In this document: positions 43,298 through 55,790 of the stretch, in pieces
Layout: each line of letters begins with the position of its first letter
How positions within the stretch are numbered: the stretch's first letter is position 1
Assembly (NCBI RefSeq): GCF_905171765.1
Contig: NC_053392.1
Coordinates: forward strand, 504,166,556 to 504,230,555
DNA from: Bufo bufo
Taxonomy: Eukaryota > Chordata > Amphibia > Anura > Bufonidae
Length of the DNA: 64,000 bases
Reading direction: 5' to 3'
Notes under the pieces: model-generated
What the model was told of the DNA's origin: nothing
Databases searched by the model: none
What the model saw: only the letters and a program-made list of their open reading frames with translations
Made by a program: the position numbers and the translations under genes

Positions 43298-43678
43298 CCA
43301 ATGATTTTGGTTGATACTGCTGTATGTGGGCTGTGCTGTATAACAAATACAAAAGGCTTATTACATTTATTCCGTTTGCATTTACATTGCAAAGTGAATA
43401 ACTGTGCAGCTTGCCTATGTATTATGGTCCAGACCATACAACGCAGTATGTAAGGACCTGGTGTCGGATGAAATTTAAAGCAGCATTCCAGTTAGAAAAA
43501 GTATTCCCCTATCCACTGGACAGGGGATAATGGACTAGTGGGGACCGGACCAGTACAATCCCCACCGTTCACAACAACTTGGGACCCATGTCCCTGTATG
43601 AATGGAGTGGCAGGTCAAGCATGCACACGGCAGTTCCAATTCTATTGCTGTGCTCATTTCTGGCAGTCCTACAGACTA

Positions 43679-43981
<303 letters not shown>

Positions 43982-44394
43982 TTACCTGTTTGTAATACTG
44001 ATGAATGCTACATGAATAGTACTGCACATAAGGAGTCCAGATCGCTACTTTTTATTTTCCTACTGTCCCCCATCACCCGCTGTCAGTGCTCAAAACTGCA
44101 CTCAAATGCATTGTCAGCACTGCTGTACATGCCTTCAGGAGCCCTCTCCATTATGTTAGCATGGCACAATAGTCCTGACCGTGTATTTTCGTGCAATTTG
44201 AAAGTAGACAGTAGGGGGATAGGGGGCAGCAGGACAATATAAAATAGCGATATGGACTCCTCATCTGCAATACTACTCATGTATTACTGCAGATAATTGT
44301 CCAATATCATGGTGACAGATTCCCTTTAAAGGCTATGGGGAAGATTTACTAAGACTGGTCTTTTATACGCCAGTCTTAGTAAAAATAAATCTGC

Positions 44395-44769
44395 CCCGCA
44401 CAATTGGAATGCCCGGATAAATGGGCTGATGAAATATACCCTTGTTGTTTCCTGCATATAGAGTGAGGCTCCCCGTTGGAGGTTTATATGTCATAAGTGA
44501 CACTAGTATATGTATTATATCTTGTGTTGCATCTTGGACAGGAAGCGGAGTGGATCACTGCTCAGACAGTCTAGGTGACATGGGGGGGGGGGGGGGAGGT
44601 GTGGGTTCGGTGTTTTTTGTGTAATCGAATGTTGATGCACATTGATATTTGGTTCTCAAACCTTGATTTATTTCCGGACATATGATTGTACTGTGTCATT
44701 GAGCGACATGTTGGAAGGTTGGTTTATTTTGTTTACAAAACCAATAAAGAATATCTGATAAAAAAAAAA
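44395..44769 (+). mobile_element. 5'-truncated polyadenylated retroposon (LINE tail)
   Basis: Ends ccaataaagaatatctgat followed by 13 A. The 8-bp repeat aaatctgc lies at 44387-44394 and 44770-44777, a likely target duplication. A G run of about 15 occurs at 44582-44596. Text resembles an L1 3' UTR; no ORF of length. Confidence 0.55.
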
Positions 44770-45038
44770 AAATCTGCTGCAGTAAGTGCTACAAATTAAC
44801 AGACACAGACCTCTCATCAGATCTTCTGGCTATCCGTGCGCCAGTCTACTCTACACCAGCTATGAGCTGGCACAGATTTCAGCTATAATTTACCCAAGTT
44901 TCTGTTGGGCTGTGAGAAGCCACTACTGCCCTCCAACTAAGCCCCGGCAAAAAGTGTAAACTGTTGAAAATTATAGTGCAAGTATGTGTGTGCAATAATT
45001 TGCAACTCTGTGGAGTAAAACGTTGGATGAATCTGCCC

Positions 45039-45373
45039 TTAAAGGGGTTGTCCTGGTTCAGAGCTGAACCCAGGCATATCCCCTTCTTCCCCTACTCAGC
45101 CTCCCTTATATGAGCATAGGAGCATTTCATGCTCGGATGCCCTCCTTTGCCCTGTGCTTAATCGTGCAGGGCAAAGGCATTTTCTGGAGATCCGGTAAAA
45201 TGGCTAGGGCAGAGCTAAAGCCTGCCCATCACCGGGAACACTGCTAGGTGGAAGCCTCCGCCTAGCAGTGTAATAATATATTAAAAAAATGCCGAAGCTC
45301 ATGTCAGGGGGGCCGGAGGGGTCAAAATGGGGATATGTCTGGGTTCAGCTCTGAACCCCGATTACCCCTTTAA
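45039..45373. mobile_element. T2/Kolobok-type MITE
   Basis: TTAAAGGGGTTGTCCTGGTT at the left and GAACCCCGATTACCCCTTTA at the right, TTAA at both ends. Inner arms cagagctgaacccaggcatat / atatgtctgggttcagct are close to perfect. Confidence 0.88.
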
Positions 45374-46375
45374 GTTTCAAGCCGCAACCACCATAAGAGC
45401 CAAGCTGCATTACCCTGGCACGGCCACTAAAATTTGCCCGGAACTCTGCTTCTGGCTCTGTTTAAAGTGCTAGTGCTGGCGGCTACTGAAAACAGCTTAT
45501 TGGTGGGGTGCAGGTTGTCAAACTCCCACTGATCGGATATTGACATCTTGAGGATAGGTCAACAATATCAGGAGCCCAAAAACCTATTGAATATCAAGGG
45601 TCTGATTATGAATTAACTTTGTAAAAGTTGCTTTTTCTGCCTAACTAGACTGCCGACATGAGAAATAAAGGTATGCTTTTTGTCTCCATCGTCGGCCCTA
45701 CCAGGCTATATGCCTGGTAGGGTAGACTTGATCTGGGTGACAGAGCCTCTTTAATGAAAACGATTGAGAAAGCAAACTCTGTTAGTCAGCCTAGGTCGTC
45801 TCTCTTATCTATCTTCTACCCTCTCCATCTTGCCTTTCCCATCTTATTAGTTAAGACTTTTCTTCACCTCCTCTTTACATGTTTTACGAGTTATTCTTTT
45901 ACTCTGTTCAGCCTTATTACACGTGATGTAACGTGGTCAACTAATATTGCACAACAAGTGTCTTAAAGTATGCTCAAACATATGCCAAAACCGGGTCCTT
46001 TTGGTTTACATTTGGCCAGGATACATGAGGGTAATTGGGGTAATAGGGTTCTGTAACCCAAACTGTATTGAAAATTTTTGTCGACTTACACTTTTCTCCG
46101 CCAGTCGCATAGAACTGAATGAAGCAGTCAGTGGTCATACCACTCCATTCACATTAGGAACTCAGGGTCCCAGTGGTCGGACCCCAGCCATCATATCCTT
46201 ATTACATATCTTGTGAATACGTGATAAATGTTGTTATGTGTGACAACACCTTTAAAACATTCAGCAAGGCCATTTTAAACAGTTGCTCCAAATGTATTTG
46301 TCAGACAAGGCGTGAATGTAGCCTAACCCTGTCCTAAACTATCAATATGAGGAATAGAGCCACAGAATAACCTAC

Positions 46376-46517
46376 CCTTCTCTGCCAGAGACACTCTGTA
46401 GTTCTCCAAGTATATAACCTTTAGTCTGTCTCCAACTACAGGATCATTGTTCACAATGTTTGCAACAGATGTAATTAATTTAATGGTCATTTTTGCCATA
46501 TGGTAACCGGGAGCTGC
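46376..46517 (-). CDS. pygb: pygb exon encoding AAPGYHMAK...SLAEK
   Basis: 142 bp; acceptor ctgtattttacag, donor gtaggt. It encodes [40 protein letters not shown] and RVSLAEK plus the first base of the next Val codon. This is the segment with the glucose/phosphate-side loops before the cofactor lysine exon. Intact and in phase with both neighbours. Confidence 0.97.
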
Positions 46518-46760
46518 CTGTAAAATACAGAAAAAATTAAGAGAGGTCACTAATATTCTCATAATATACATAAATATTAATTAAAATTGAAATATACAGG
46601 CAATAATAAAGATGATGGATGAGCAACCAACCAAGGTCATTACAGAAAAGGAAATGTATTTACTACTTTTTTCTTTGCTGATTTTTAACCCCTTCCATCA
46701 AAAGCCAGTTTGGGCCAAATGACAAAGCCCTATTTTTCTATTCTAACATGTGTCACTTTA

Positions 46761-47215
46761 GGGTACTTGCCACAGAGGATTCCGGCAATCTGGACGCAAA
46801 CAGATGCATTTGTGAGATGGATCCGGATGCGGATCGTCTCACAAATGCATTGCAATACCGGATCCGTCTTTCCGGTTGTCATCCGAAAAAACAGATCTGG
46901 TATTTATTTTTCTCTCATTTTTAAAGGTCTGCGCATGCCGGATCCGTTTTTCCAGAACTCGTAATGCCGGATCTAATACATTTCAATGGAAATTTATGCC
47001 GGATCCGGCATTCTGGCAAGTGTTCACGATTTTTGGCCGGAGAGAAAACTGCAGCATGCTGCGGTATTTCCTCCGGCCAAAAACCGTAAGAGGGACTGAA
47101 CTGATGCAAACTGAACTCTCCATTCAGAATGCATTAGGATCAGTTTTTTTCCGGTATTGAGCTCCTGTGACGGAACTCAACACCGGAAAAGATAAACGTT
47201 AGTGTGAAAGTACCC
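46761..47215. mobile_element. Harbinger-like MITE
   Basis: Begins GGGTACTTGCCAC and ends GTTAGTGTGAAAGTACCC. Left flank TTTA and right flank TATC would join to the uninterrupted text actttatctggtaataac, so only TA is clearly duplicated, or one T of a TTA duplication has been lost. Interior arms GGATCCGGATG/CGGATC as in related elements. Confidence 0.65.
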
Positions 47216-47414
47216 TATCTGGTAATAACTCTGAAACACTTTTACTTATCCAAGCAATTCTAAGAACGTTTTCTTGTGACACATCATACTTCATTTTGGT
47301 GGTGAATTAGAGTTTGTAGGTTTTACATTTACATGTAAAAAAAAAATGTTAGAAGACTTAGAACTTTGGAGGCAATTTTTGAAATGTTCAAGAAAATTTT
47401 CAAAACTGTGTCAG

Positions 47415-47574
47415 CAGCCCCCCTTATGTGCCAGTAGTCCCCCTTATGGGCCAGTAGCTCCCCCTATCATGTGCCATTAGCCCCCCTTATGTGCCAGTAG
47501 TCCCCCTTATGTCTGTGCCAGAAGGCCCCCTTATGTGCCAGCAGCCCCCCTTATGTGCCAGTATTGTAATTTTT

Positions 47575-47616
<42 letters not shown>
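47415..47616. repeat. 23-30-bp minisatellite and (TA)n microsatellite
   Basis: About seven imperfect copies of cccccttatgtgccagtag (47415-47565), then acacacatatata leading into about 16 TA dinucleotides (47584-47616). Confidence 0.9.
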
Positions 47617-47618
<2 letters not shown>

Positions 47619-48339
47619 TATATAAAAAAAAAAAACTTATACTTACCTCCTCCAGGATGCGATTCAGGCCTCTTCCGGCCTATTTCCCTCGCTGGCTCAG
47701 GCGGCGCGATGACATTATCGCGCCACCTGCAGCGGCCTCTGATAGGCTGCCGGCCTAGTGCAGTCAGAGGAACAGGGAGGGGACACACCTCTCCCTGCCG
47801 CAGCACAGACATTTGTATTGCTGTCTTGAGGACGGCGATACAGATGACTATAGAGATGAGTGAGCGCTTCCATAATGGAAGCGCAGCGCTCATCTCCTGC
47901 TGCGCCCCGGGCGGCCACCTGGTCCAAGAAATGGCCCTGCCCATATGGCACAGCTAGGTGAGTGTTAGGTCCCGAGCTTTTTGAGAAAACTTGGCGCGGT
48001 GCTCGGGCTCAGACATGTCCTCCACAGTAGGATATGTTGGATAATCTCAAAATTTTAACATCAGTATGAGGGTTTAGTAAGACCGCAGAGTGCACCTGTC
48101 TTTGCAAATGTTATTATTTTGTTCCACAGGAATGAAAGCAAAATGGAAGTGATTTTGTAACATGGAATTTGCTGAACTTGTTTTTAGGGGCCATAGCATT
48201 TTTTATTTTTTTATTGACTGAGCTGTGTAAGTTTGTTGCAGGACGAGATGTAGTTATTTTTTTTGTACCATTTTTGTAATACCACTGAAAATGGCGGTGA
48301 TAAAATTGAAAATAATAAATCTTTATTATTAATTGCATT

Positions 48340-49806
48340 TTAAATTAAAAGCAAGCAAAAACAGCAAAAACTTTATAATATCAAAATCTACTGCCAAACA
48401 GTGGACCTGAGCAATATAGTATTGTTAGTCCCCTTAGTAAGGAGTGGACTCAGGTGACCCACACTCTCATGTGGACTGACGGAGGCAGAGTATAAGGATC
48501 AACACAGGCCTACAAGGCCTGTATATGTCCAGAAAATACTGGGTATAAGGGGAAAGGAGTAGGAGGAGACCGTACTGAATTTTAGCCCACTACTACATTA
48601 ACAGCATCGTGGGTTACCGATCACCCCTAAAGTTAGTCCTAATAATGCCCCAAACCTAGATAACTAAGTGTGGCTGTATTTGATTAAATACGCTATCTAG
48701 TATTTGCTAAGGCTCGACACATTTCTAATGTCATCAGGAGCCTCACGTGCCTAGGACAGCATAAGTATATTGGTTTGCAGAGTTCACAGCAGAGCACACG
48801 CCACCTCTCACGCGGCTAGCGCCACCGGCACTAGAACGGTCATGAAGCTGCCGCCGAACATGCCGGTATTTAAGTGATGTGACCCCTCCCATTAAGGGGC
48901 CGGACAGAAATGTGTAGAAGAACGGAAATCGCACCTCTCACTTTGACAGTTACCGCATCCTTCATAATACGGGGGCCCCGGAGAAAAGGGTAGTCATGTT
49001 CGATACCCTGAAGGAACAAAGGGACCTAAGGCGGATAATTTATGGCAGCAATAGATTAATACAGTACAAGTAGTAATAACAAAGGTGCTGAATAGATATG
49101 AATTTGTAACAGTCGGCATACTGTCCGTGTTACCAGATAGACATGTACCGAACAGTATACTGTAAGCAATGAGATAAGAGATATGATACTGGCCTAAAAT
49201 ACCAGCGCTGATAATATAAATTGTTAATGTTGTTGAAAACGATTTAGATAGAATAAGACAGATTATACGCGCCCATTATAGTGCATGAGTAACTGATCCC
49301 CCTATGTAAAAGGTGGCAGAAATTATAATGATGAGCGGAGAGAATATTATATTCGAGGCAAATTAATATAATTAAATGAAAATAAATAAATAGAAAAGCT
49401 AATTCCAGTGCCGACATATTCAGCTACTCATAAATGCTGTATATTGTCAATAAGCACATTGTATCCAATTCAGGTATGGAGTTAATATTAGCCTAAATAT
49501 AAAGAAAGTAATAGTTGATTCTACAGCCTGAGGATGTTATAAAGAAGCATGTAATATGGCATATATGAGGAACAGGATTGGGGTAAAGGGTACAGACAAC
49601 CTGATAGGCTGAAGCGGGGAACCATACATTTGCACTCAGTTTTATTAGTATGGCCAAAGGTTGACAAAGAGCGAATACAAGCTTAAACAGGTCCAAGACT
49701 GGTGGGCTATGGGTCCCCGTCAACTAACAGTGGTACCTCATATGTCTAATTGACATCAATAGACGTCATATGAAAAGATATATGTAGGTGTACAAAGGCA
49801 TATCCT
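48340..49806 (-). mobile_element. Probable 3' region of the Penelope-like element
   Basis: Directly follows the end of the Penelope ORF on the minus strand and has no other recognisable element ends. It contains CTGATGACATT-AGA-AATGT with a closing stem AGGCTC/GAGCCT at about 48722-48760, reminiscent of the hammerhead motifs known from Penelope-like elements. Boundary at 48340 is a guess, based on a change to A/T-rich repeat text. Confidence 0.4.
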
Positions 49807-51660
49807 TTATAGAAAACATGTAAAGGAGATATGACCGTTGAGACCCTCTGGGCGCACAGTGCCGAGGAGCAAAATCCATTGCGCCTCTTTTTGTAGGAGG
49901 TGTCTATCAAGATTCCCCCCTCTCACGGATGGCTTAATCATCTCAATCCCCTGGAAGCTGAGCCATTCAGGACCTCCGGCATGGCAATCATTCACATGTC
50001 GCGCAACCGGGGTGTCAGCGCCATTTTTGATGTCATTTAGGTGTGTTCTCCAATCCTCCTCCTAAATTCCCTAAGTGTTTTTACAACATATTGTGCCCCA
50101 CATCTACAGCTGGCTAGGTAGACGAGGCCGGTAGTTCTGCAATTTATAAAAGTCCTAATGTCAAAAAGCGATCCTGTGCTGGCACTATGAAATGTTTTGC
50201 CTTTTTTGATGGATTCACATGCAATACATTTGCCACAGCGGAAGGTACCGGTAAGTGGGTTCCTTAAACAACAAGAATCCGAAGTGGGTGATTTGTGGAA
50301 GCTGTGCACCAAGCGGTCCCGGATGTTCCTGCCTCGACGCCGGGTAATAGTGGGGGCCCTGCCAACCAGATGACCCACATCTGGATCAGTACACAGTATC
50401 CCCCAAAATTTGACCAAAATCTCCCTCACGGGGTCATGTGCCTCATCATAATTACCAATGACACGAACTTGTTCAGGGCCGTCTGTTCGCTGTCACAGAT
50501 TAAGCAAGGACTCCCTACTGCAACTCATGGCCTGTTGATAGGCCTGATTGAGAAATTTAGTTGGATATCCTCTCTGCCAGAACCTCCGCTGTAAATCAAA
50601 GCGAAAATCTGCCAGGGTAGAACAATTGCGGTGCAATCTTAAATCTTGCCCTTTCGGGATTCCTCGTTTGAGAGACAGAGGATGACAGCTCTGCCATCCA
50701 AGTAGGTTGTTGGTCGCTGTTTTTTGCTTAAGAGACGCGTGCCAAGGTCCCCATTGGTTCCCCTGTATATGGTTAAGTCCAAGAGGGTAATGCTTGTTGG
50801 ATGAATCTCAGAGGTGAAAAACAAACCCCAATCGTTGACATTAAGTGCCTGAACAAAGGAATCAAAGGACGCTGCACTCCCTCTGCACAGAATCAGGACA
50901 TCGTCAATATATCGAAACCATGCTAGGATGGACGATGCCCAGTTGGACATCTCATCACCAAACACCACCTCGCGTTCCCAACCACCCAGATATAGATTTG
51001 CATATGTGGGGCCACAGGGACTACCCATTGCAACGCCTTTCTTCTGTCGATAGACCTTTTTGTTATACAGAAAGGTGTTGTGTTCCAATATGAACCAAAG
51101 AAGCTGCAACACGAGTTCATTATGGGGCCAAAGGTGCATACCTCGTTCTTGTAAAAATGATGCCACCACCTCACAACCCTTACCATGTGGTATGGAGCTA
51201 TATAAGGCTTCCACATCAAGACTCGCTAATAAAGTGTCTTGCTCAACATTGAGGCCATCTACCTTCTTGATGACCTCCATGGAGTCGTGCACATAGGAAG
51301 GGAGTGAGGTTACAAATGGTCTCAGGACCTGGTTCATGTAGGTGCTGATAGGATGTGTCAAACTATTAGTACCTGACACAACTGGGCGACCTTTCAGTGG
51401 AACCAGTCCTTTACGAACCTTGGGTAATCCATAGAAAACCGTTGTTTGGGGGTGCAAAGGAAGTAGATAATCAAGTTCAGCCTTACTAATCAGTTTAGAG
51501 TGAAATGCCTGACTGAGTATGTCATTGAGATCACTACGGTGGTAAACTACTGGATTGCTAGGGAGGATCTCATAGCACAATGAGTCATTAAGAATCCTTT
51601 GGCACATCCCTAAGTACTGCGATTCATCCAGAATGACCACGTTACCTCCTTTATCGGAGG
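49807..51660 (-). pseudogene. Penelope-like element: reverse transcriptase and GIY-YIG endonuclease
   Basis: Reading the minus strand from 51660: the typical DKGGNVVILDE start of Penelope RT, then TTVFYGLPKVRKG, RPVVSGTNSLTHP, SLDVEALYSSIPH (catalytic Asp), GVAMGSPCGPTYANLYLG and WFRYIDDVLIL (YIDD box), LLDLTIYRGTNG. After a frame-broken stretch (50639-50430) comes CGKCIACE, then GLVYLASCRCGAQYVVKTLR and EFRRRIGEH, the GIY-YIG endonuclease, and NDCHAGGPEWLS...LQKEAQWILLL to the stop. Sequence upstream of the DKGG motif is missing, so the copy is 5'-truncated. The usual YVGKT reads YVVKT. It lies in the 5.6-kb pygb intron, same strand as the gene. Confidence 0.92.
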
Positions 51661-52123
51661 GTTTGTACTATTTTTGCAATTACTTTATCACTTTTTATAC
51701 CATTCTCTAGGAGGTGAGGTGGGCAAAAATTGCAATCCTGTTAGTGTTTTTTTTGTTTTTTTTTAATGGTGTTCCTCACGCGGTATATATGATATATGAT
51801 AATTTTATTCTGTGGGTTGATACAGTTATGGCGATAAAGTTTTTTGTGGGACAGGCTGTAATTTGTATTGGTATTATTTTGGGATAACATGACTTTTTGA
51901 TCACCTTTTATCCAATTTCTTTGAGAGGTGAGATGACAAAAACAGCAATTCATAGGAAAACCCCTATTACATGCAAATTACATGCAATCTGGAAGTACAG
52001 TTACGTGAAGGAGTTAATCATAAGTTACAATGTATTCTAATGACTGAACTTGGAATGATATAATTATTTATTGAACAATGAACATTAGAGATATATAAAT
52101 CAGATTTATTTATTGTACTTTAC

Positions 52124-52182
52124 CTTTCCTCCAATCATAACTGTCCTTGGCACAAATATTTTGGATGGATCCTTCTTGATTC
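52124..52182 (-). CDS. pygb: pygb exon encoding IKKDPSK...MIGGK (most upstream visible)
   Basis: 59 bp; acceptor attttccag, donor gtaaag. It completes Arg (x|GA) and encodes IKKDPSKIFVPRTVMIGGK, which joins directly to AAPGYHMAK of the next exon. This is the most 5' exon I can find; the upstream exons (most of the protein) must lie right of the window, beyond the DIRS and other insertions. The intron upstream is therefore longer than 11.8 kb. Confidence 0.95.
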
Positions 52183-52389
52183 CTGGAAAATTATGAGTGT
52201 TAGAAAAAGCAGATGTTATAAAATATACAAACTGTAAGGCGATGAGAAAAGACTGTATTCACTTATATTCCTCTGTTTTATTCTACATTATTTAACCTCT
52301 TCTACTCAGGCTTGGAGTAAATGTCATCTTCCCCTTGGATACATCGTGGACAGACACATCTATGCCATTACATAAAATAATTTTAAATC

Positions 52390-52808
52390 ATAGTTATGTA
52401 CTCTACAAGACACAAGCAGAAGGAGTATCTAAGGGAGACCCAGCAGTTTGCTCCAACCACAGAAGCAGCTGAAAACTTAAAACTTACAGCATTTGATAAA
52501 ATATTAAGAAACAAGCAAATCTCTTATTGTTTCTGCTACCCCCACGTTAGAGACCTTATCTCATTGTTTCGATCTCAACCATAATTCATATAGAACACAA
52601 CTATCCGATGTCTCCAAATGGCAATCAGACCTGGGCACTACACTTTCTGATACACAGTGTACAGAAATCTGGGAGTCAACACATAAAAGTGCCCAGAATA
52701 CGCCAATGCTAGAAACATCGTATAAAGTGCTACTCCACTGGTTGACCTTCTCTAGATGATGTACTACACAAATGGTGGGCTTACCTCCTAGTGGAAAGGC
52801 TTTGGATT
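52390..52808 (+). pseudogene. L1-type ORF2 C-terminal fragment
   Basis: From about 52565 the plus strand reads SDVSKWQSDLGTTLSDTQCT, EIWESTHKSAQN, ETSYKVLLHWLTFS, the region after the RT in L1/Tx1 ORF2 proteins. Stops and shifts occur. The fragment is cut at 52808 by the 5' end of the DIRS element. Its first part (52390-52560) is less certain. Confidence 0.6.
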
Positions 52809-53760
52809 TTATAACAAGACATGGAGGCTCATATTGCTATCTCCTTCTTTACTGAAAATCCACAGCAGCAAAGAAAAATTAGGGCTCTTTCACACTTGCG
52901 TTCTTTTCTTCCAGCATAGAGTTCCGTCGTCGGGGCTCTATGCCGTTTTATCCTAATGCATTCTGAATGGAGAGAAATCCGTTCAGGATGCATCAGGATG
53001 TCTTCAGTTCCGGACCGGAACGTTTTTTGGCCGGAGAAAATACCGCAGCATGCTGCGCTTTTTGCTCCGGCCAAAAATCCTGAACACTTGCCGCAAGGCC
53101 GGATCCGGAATTAATGCCCATTGAAAGGCATTAATCCGGATCCGGCCTTAAGCTAAACGTCGTTTCGGCGCATTACCGGATCCGACGTTTAGCTTTTTCT
53201 GAATGGTTACCATGGCTCCCAGGACACTAAAGTCCTGTTTGCCATGGTAATGTGTAGTGGGGAGCGGGGGAGCAGTATACTTACCGTCCGTGCGGCTCCC
53301 CGGGCGCTCCAGAGTGACGTCAGGGCGCCCCACGCGCATGGGTGACGTGATCACATGGATCACGTCATCCATGCGCATGGGGCGCTCGGACGTCATTCTG
53401 GAGCGCCCCGGGAGCCGCACGGACTGTAAGTATACTGCTCCCCCGCTCCCCACTACTACTATGGCAACCAGGACTTTAATAGCGTCCTGGCTGCCATAGT
53501 AACACTGAACGCATTTTGAAGACGGATTCGTCTTCAAATGCTTTCAGTTCACTTGCGTTTTTCCGGATCCGGCGTGTAATTCCGGCAAATGGAGTGCACG
53601 ACGGATCCGGACAACGCAAGTGTGAAAGAGCCCTAACCAAGGTAACATACAGAAACACCCCTAAGGGTAACCCCTCCCCCCAACCAGTCCATAAATAGGC
53701 CCTCCTTAGTGACATCTTCCTCTTTCTTTGCTGCTCCATGGCAGATAAGTATTCTAGTGT
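52809..53760 (+). repeat. Left inverted terminal repeat of DIRS, split by a MITE
   Basis: ttataacaagacatggaggc ... gctatctccttctttactga ... then, after the MITE, aaccaaggtaacatacagaa ... gtgacatcttcctctttc. It is the reverse complement of 59030-59170. A transcription start would be expected near its end, but I see no clear TATA box. Confidence 0.88.
52882..53633. mobile_element. Harbinger-type hairpin MITE in the DIRS terminal repeat
   Basis: Termini GGGCTCTTTCACACTTGCGT and its exact inverse; flanks TTA (52879-52881) and TAA (53634-53636). The uninterrupted sequence is seen in the right terminal repeat (aaagaaaaataaccaagg), so the target was TAA and the left copy has one substitution. The centre is a long palindrome of GGAGCGCC/GGCGCTCC arms around GTGATCACATGGATCACGTC (about 53267-53442). 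Confidence 0.9.
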
Positions 53761-54388
53761 GGTAGTTATATTCGCTTTCCTTGTAGTACTTTTTCCCCCA
53801 ATAAGTTTGAGTTTCTCTTAATTTTCCCCTCCTTTTAGTTTAGTTCTATTTGGTATATATTTATAGTTTTTATTGTGTTATTATCGGATATATATATTTG
53901 TTTGCCGCGGTTTTTCCTTTGCCCTTCCCAGTTTTTCGCTCATCCTCTCTGCCATATTGCGCCGCCGGCGCCTTGCCCCTCCTTACCCTTCACCTCGCTA
54001 CCGCCGTTTCTATTCGTCCTCACCTGTCTGGTGGGGGTTTCGGCGCCATTGTTCCTCTCTTGGCACCTCCGACGCGGCAACCCGTTCTCTCTCGTTGCGC
54101 CCGAAATCTCGTGAGTTCCGGGATTTTGGGCGCCATCTTGGTTTGTCCCTGCCGCGCTCGGGAGTTGATTCGCGGGGCGGCACCTTTGTTGGGGGTGGCG
54201 CCCGCTCTTACTCCCCTTCCTATTGGCTCCTGGTGGGGGCTTGTCCCCCCTGCGTTTCGCGGCCGTTCTTGCGATCTCGGTCGCCAATTTGGGTGTTTTC
54301 CTCTGCAGTGCGGCTGTGTTCTACCGGTCTCCCTCATCTTTGCTTTCCCTTCAGGAGTGACTGACTAACTCCCTTCAGGGTTTCAGCC

Positions 54389-55790
54389 ATGTCTCATCCT
54401 ACCGACTTTAACCCCTCTGTACTGGTCAGTTCTCTAGTTGCTATAACTCAGGGATCCTCCCCTACTCCTCCTGGGGCTGTTTCTATGCCCTCGGTGGACG
54501 CCCAGGCCTTGGCCCTGCAACAATCAATCTCCCAGGCCATTGCTTAAGCTATGGGGTCTATGTCCTCGATTATCTCGCAATCCATATCACAGGCCCTTGT
54601 CCCTCTGGGGCCTCCCCGCATTCCTCCACCTGATACTGTTGCCTCCAGAAATCTAGTGAATGATAGCGTAGTTCTATCAAATGAGAGCGTGCTCAGCACA
54701 CGCAAGAGAGCCTGTCCACACCAGGCAGAAAAGGCGCGTCGGTGGAAATCAGCTTGCGCTCAGCCCGAGCCTAGTTCGAACTCCGATATGGAGTCTGATG
54801 AGGAGGCTTTGAGTTACTACCTCGGTGGTTCAGATAATGAGATTGAGGGCGCTATGGTGGATCCTGAGGTGGACGATGACGTCCCTTTGGCTCGACCTTC
54901 TACTAGTGTGGCCGCAGGTGCTGCCCCTTTGAGCTCTGCCTCTATTACGGATCCTACAGGGGAACCCCTTTTTGATCCTGATAGTTTGCATCACCCTAGG
55001 TCTGCAGAGTGGATCCCCTCCCCACATGTGGCCCATTATTTAGAGGCCAGGATTAGAACACCCTTATGTAAGGAGACACATAATAAGTTAAGGGCCGAAT
55101 GCCCACGCCCTTTGATACCTAATAAGGTCTGTGAGACCCCTAATGTAGACCCTAAAATGGTCCAGTTTCTGGCCAAGACAGGGTTTAACCCCCGCAGGGG
55201 CCTTGATACAGCACTTTGTGCTTGCCAGGATAAGCTCCTGGATATTTTAGGACCCCTTACAAAGATTTTTGATTTAGCAGAGTCTGCTAGAGCGGACAGC
55301 ACGCCTATAGACCCGGAAAAGCTCCGAGGATGGGTGCAGCGTGCCATCTGCATTGCGGGGAATGTAAATACTTCCCTTGCAATTGAGAGGAGAAAGGCTA
55401 TCCTCATAAAGATAGAGCCAAAACTGACCAACAGGGCTTTGACTGAAGCCGGCAAGGATGCTCAAGGGCTCCTTTTTGGCAATTCCTTTATAAAAGAACT
55501 AGGAAAATGTGTAGGGGCCTTCACGGCCTTGGACAAGGCGCAATCTTCTATGCGCAAAGTTTTTCACGGTAGGGTCTCTACCAGGGCCGGCAGTGTTAGG
55601 GGCCGACTGTCCGGCAGTGCGCATTTTCAGACCCATAACACAGGTCGAGGTCCCTTTAACCAACGCCTAGCGTTTCAGGACCAGAGACAGCAGGCCTCTT
55701 TCTTCCCGTCCAGAGGCGCTTCCGGAAGGTCCAGAGGTTTCAGAGGAACTCCGGGTTCAAGAAGTCCTTTCGGTGAGTCCTCAACATCCG
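54389..55790 (+). pseudogene. DIRS gag-like ORF with one premature stop
   Basis: ATG at 54389 opens MSHPTDFNPSVLVSSLVAIT; a TAA at 54545-54547 (probably a former CAA) interrupts, and the same frame continues from 54548. It has a Ser/Pro-rich N terminus, an acidic patch, a helical middle (PKMVQFLAKTGFNPRRG ... FIKELGKCVGAFTALDKAQS) and a basic Arg/Gly-rich C terminus (RGSGRSRGFRGTPGSRS-like), as in DIRS Gag. The frame runs on to 56098, but beyond about 55790 it reads in the wrong frame over RT. Confidence 0.75.

Noticed and set aside
47535..47957. 140-codon plus-strand frame
   Set aside because: Starts in the (TA)n tract and runs through GC-rich repeat text; it also has a mirrored frame on the minus strand and no domain.
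53850..54370. Open frames of 160-172 codons before DIRS gag
   Set aside because: They lie in the DIRS leader, overlap in three frames, and show no motif; gag starts at 54389.
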